Positions 14,701 through 15,113 of a stretch of 15,113 nucleotides of DNA are shown piece by piece; the first letter of the stretch is position 1, and each line of letters starts with the position of its first letter. Both the position numbers and the translations under genes were made by a program. The notes beneath the pieces were generated by a model. It worked only from the letters and a program-made list of their open reading frames with translations, searched no databases and was not told where the DNA came from. Origin of the DNA: Candidatus Woesearchaeota archaeon (GTDB lineage Archaea; Nanobdellota; Nanobdellia; Woesearchaeales; JACRKL01); contig JACRKK010000042.1 of the NCBI GenBank assembly GCA_016219795.1, positions 1 through 15,113 on the forward strand. Direction: 5' to 3'.

Positions 14701-15113
14701 CAACCATATAGTAGAACCATTTTCCAATCGGGTAATCCCTTTCCCTTATAATGATGCTTTTACACCAATCAGAACAGCAACCGACTCCAATGGTGTTGCA
14801 GTGTTTCTCATGGATTCCTTAACCCTAGGCCATGCTACGGTTTCGGCAAGAGATACTACTGTAGGTTACACTCTGCAGGATACTGCAGATGTTGAGTTTG
14901 TTAAGGATGATGAAGCCAGTAATCTTTTTTCCAGCATCACAGCACAGCCTGGAACGGTTATTGCCAATGGAATTGATTTTTCCACAGTGACCGTCACTAT
15001 AAGAAATCCGCAGAATCTTCCTGTTCCTGGAAAAGAAATTGCACTAGTGACCACAAGTCCTGGTTCTGACCAGATTACGATCATCAATAATGTCACCAAC
15101 AGCAGTGGCCATG
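11705..15113 (+). CDS. Secreted multi-Ig adhesin-like giant (3' end outside window)
   Basis: The frame is open from ATG 11705 to the right edge, giving at least 1136 residues. Residues 1-27 are a clear signal peptide (LLIAVLFVLVFSTTALA). Residues 28-90 resemble an Ig-like domain with C42 and C83 around YTYKW and DIWTCSVYYG. A Cys-rich part follows (about 100-215). Residues 225-335 look like another Ig-like domain with a 'GP.LDINPAEGT' start. Residues 339-445 match the NBR1-type Ig-like (FW) domain: KNTGAVTW, YRLGA, VPGQTKRFDFTLTAP, YTTDWQM, WFGD, with W365, W421 and W430. Then come an FN3/Ig-like domain (ADGAHIFYVKAQDNNGRWS) and an invasin-like domain (PTKIVVDSITDPLTAG). From residue 645 on, tandem repeats of about 105 residues run to the edge. 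The architecture is that of a long surface fibre or adhesin. The gene starts seven bases after the barrel-protein gene and has no clear ribosome site, so it probably relies on the upstream promoter and coupling. Confidence 0.9.
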   Translation, partial: MKHRTITGQLLIAVLFVLVFSTTALAATITPASPQDSDNLYCSHGSNPGIYTYKWTVSRIPGQTWLGQTLTNVLTQPQDIWTCSVYYGISLQDSKQVSITPDNPQGNAPDTYFQDIDFVQYSAGSTNYNRQGSGSARAYCIAGTNPVRGSYINHVENGALLQGCADGSWQTDCAGNGGRKIFSDGSTCASTGLHGQEIKCYASCIDIQNIADPTPASIAAVVDQVGPVLDINPAEGTSFGQDFTVAFTESDALSGLDASSCYYAVFDEGLNTLTHQPELRQCNSQKTITVGPQGDCRSNGRCFVLSSAKDNLGNGNQLAKYYAVTNQIITDMNALVQSNTFPDALEVCSSAPVSLTMKNTGAVTWTLQEQYRLGAVGDADPFTTALRHDLNSGESIVPGQTKRFDFTLTAPQLGGVYTTDWQMLQEGVAWFGDVFAKNIVVSDSQNPTSPVISSSSHPVLIPTPATTAVFTWTAGTDCSGIEGYSYALDALPDNNIDVNQPSIVRYPNLADGAHIFYVKAQDNNGRWSTLASYIINVDRRAGVPTKIVVDSITDPLTAGISSNVRVKVLDSNNNLVASYTGTIAFTTTDSHAAVQLPPIYTFTSQDRGQHTFQNGVVLATVGRQNVTATDAALSLSGYQEVQVRHGDVSSIASRVDAFPIIVRADGLDFSTVNVTLFDDYQNPIAGKTVTIHTTRGPLDVITPVSAITQSDGRAQFHISSTTVGLSGISATDLTDSIDLQDTAGVYFQLDNRTDPGLSTVTATSPHLANGIDASTVTVTLKNAQGQPLINHQVQIASSRGAQDTITPPATVTTNSNGIAVFYITSFDVGTATITATDASQGITLRQTPAIVFANDDAPSNINSTVDALPTTVRANGISFSRITVTLRNAQNQPLQSHRISISTSTPFSDQLTILNEMTDANGQAFFQIRSLTIHSTIISARDTSVGIDLTDTAQVDFVFDDIPDALSTVDAYPTRVIARAGSYSTITVTLKNRFGQPIPNHIVEPFSNRVIPFPYNDAFTPIRTATDSNGVAVFLMDSLTLGHATVSARDTTVGYTLQDTADVEFVKDDEASNLFSSITAQPGTVIANGIDFSTVTVTIRNPQNLPVPGKEIALVTTSPGSDQITIINNVTNSSGH
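13637..15113 (+). repeat. Tandem Big_1/invasin-like repeats, about 105 residues each
   Basis: Five units start at 13637, 13949, 14264, 14579 and 14903, with lengths of 104, 105, 105 and 108 residues before the cut fifth unit. Each has 'STV.A.P..V.ANG...STVTVTL.NAQ.QP', 'T.SNG.A.F.I.S...G.ATI.ARD...G..L.DTA.V.FV' and a '.DD.PS' joint. At DNA level the copies have diverged, so the array is old or selected for variation. Confidence 0.9.

Overview
The window looks archaeal, most likely from a DPANN-type genome such as Woesearchaeota or a relative. The support is indirect. There is a TTTATATA box about 30 bp before the start codon at 9958, and an ATTTAAAT box on the other strand about 25 bp before the start at 9799, which is leaderless or near-leaderless archaeal promoter geometry. 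No bacterial -35/-10 pairs stand out. Purine-rich GGAGG-type ribosome sites precede three tightly packed genes. The largest protein ends in a small Cys-rich domain (CTDTDGG...C...C...C) that I associate with secreted DPANN proteins. No rRNA, tRNA, CRISPR array, transposase or replication gene is visible.

Bases 1-2068 are a polymorphic-toxin (Rhs) tip region on the + strand. It holds the C-terminal end of an Rhs-type protein cut by the window edge (toxin candidate 1), an overlapping small soluble gene (candidate immunity protein), a 70-residue two-helix membrane protein, and a promoterless-looking orphan Rhs core joined to a second C-terminal domain. This matches the known layout of a displaced Rhs tip cassette downstream of an active one.

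Bases 2113-8358 encode a 2081-residue secreted giant. It has a signal peptide, an SpvB-like domain, six FG-GAP/VCBS calcium-loop repeats as in TcB proteins, and a long run of YD repeats. Where the Rhs core and toxin tip would be expected, it continues instead into three MopE-type Cys/Asp repeats, two CARDB domains and the Cys-rich terminal domain. It therefore has a Tc/Rhs shell with a surface-protein tail.

Bases 8357-8438 hold a nested palindrome: two hairpins that are inverted, diverged copies of each other, lying between convergent genes. A lone coiled-coil cytoplasmic protein is on the - strand (8462-9799). A divergent promoter region (9800-9957) then drives a second + strand unit. Its first gene encodes an anchored protein whose C-terminal 310 residues read like an outer-membrane-type beta-barrel, unexpected if the host is archaeal. 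Seven bases later begins a secreted giant (11705 to beyond the right edge) with Ig-like domains, an NBR1-type FW domain and an array of roughly 105-residue invasin-like (Big_1) repeats.

Taken together this is a cell-surface and antagonism locus. The left part probably makes and diversifies toxin tips, and the right part makes long surface fibres. All functional links between the parts are inference from domain content and gene order.
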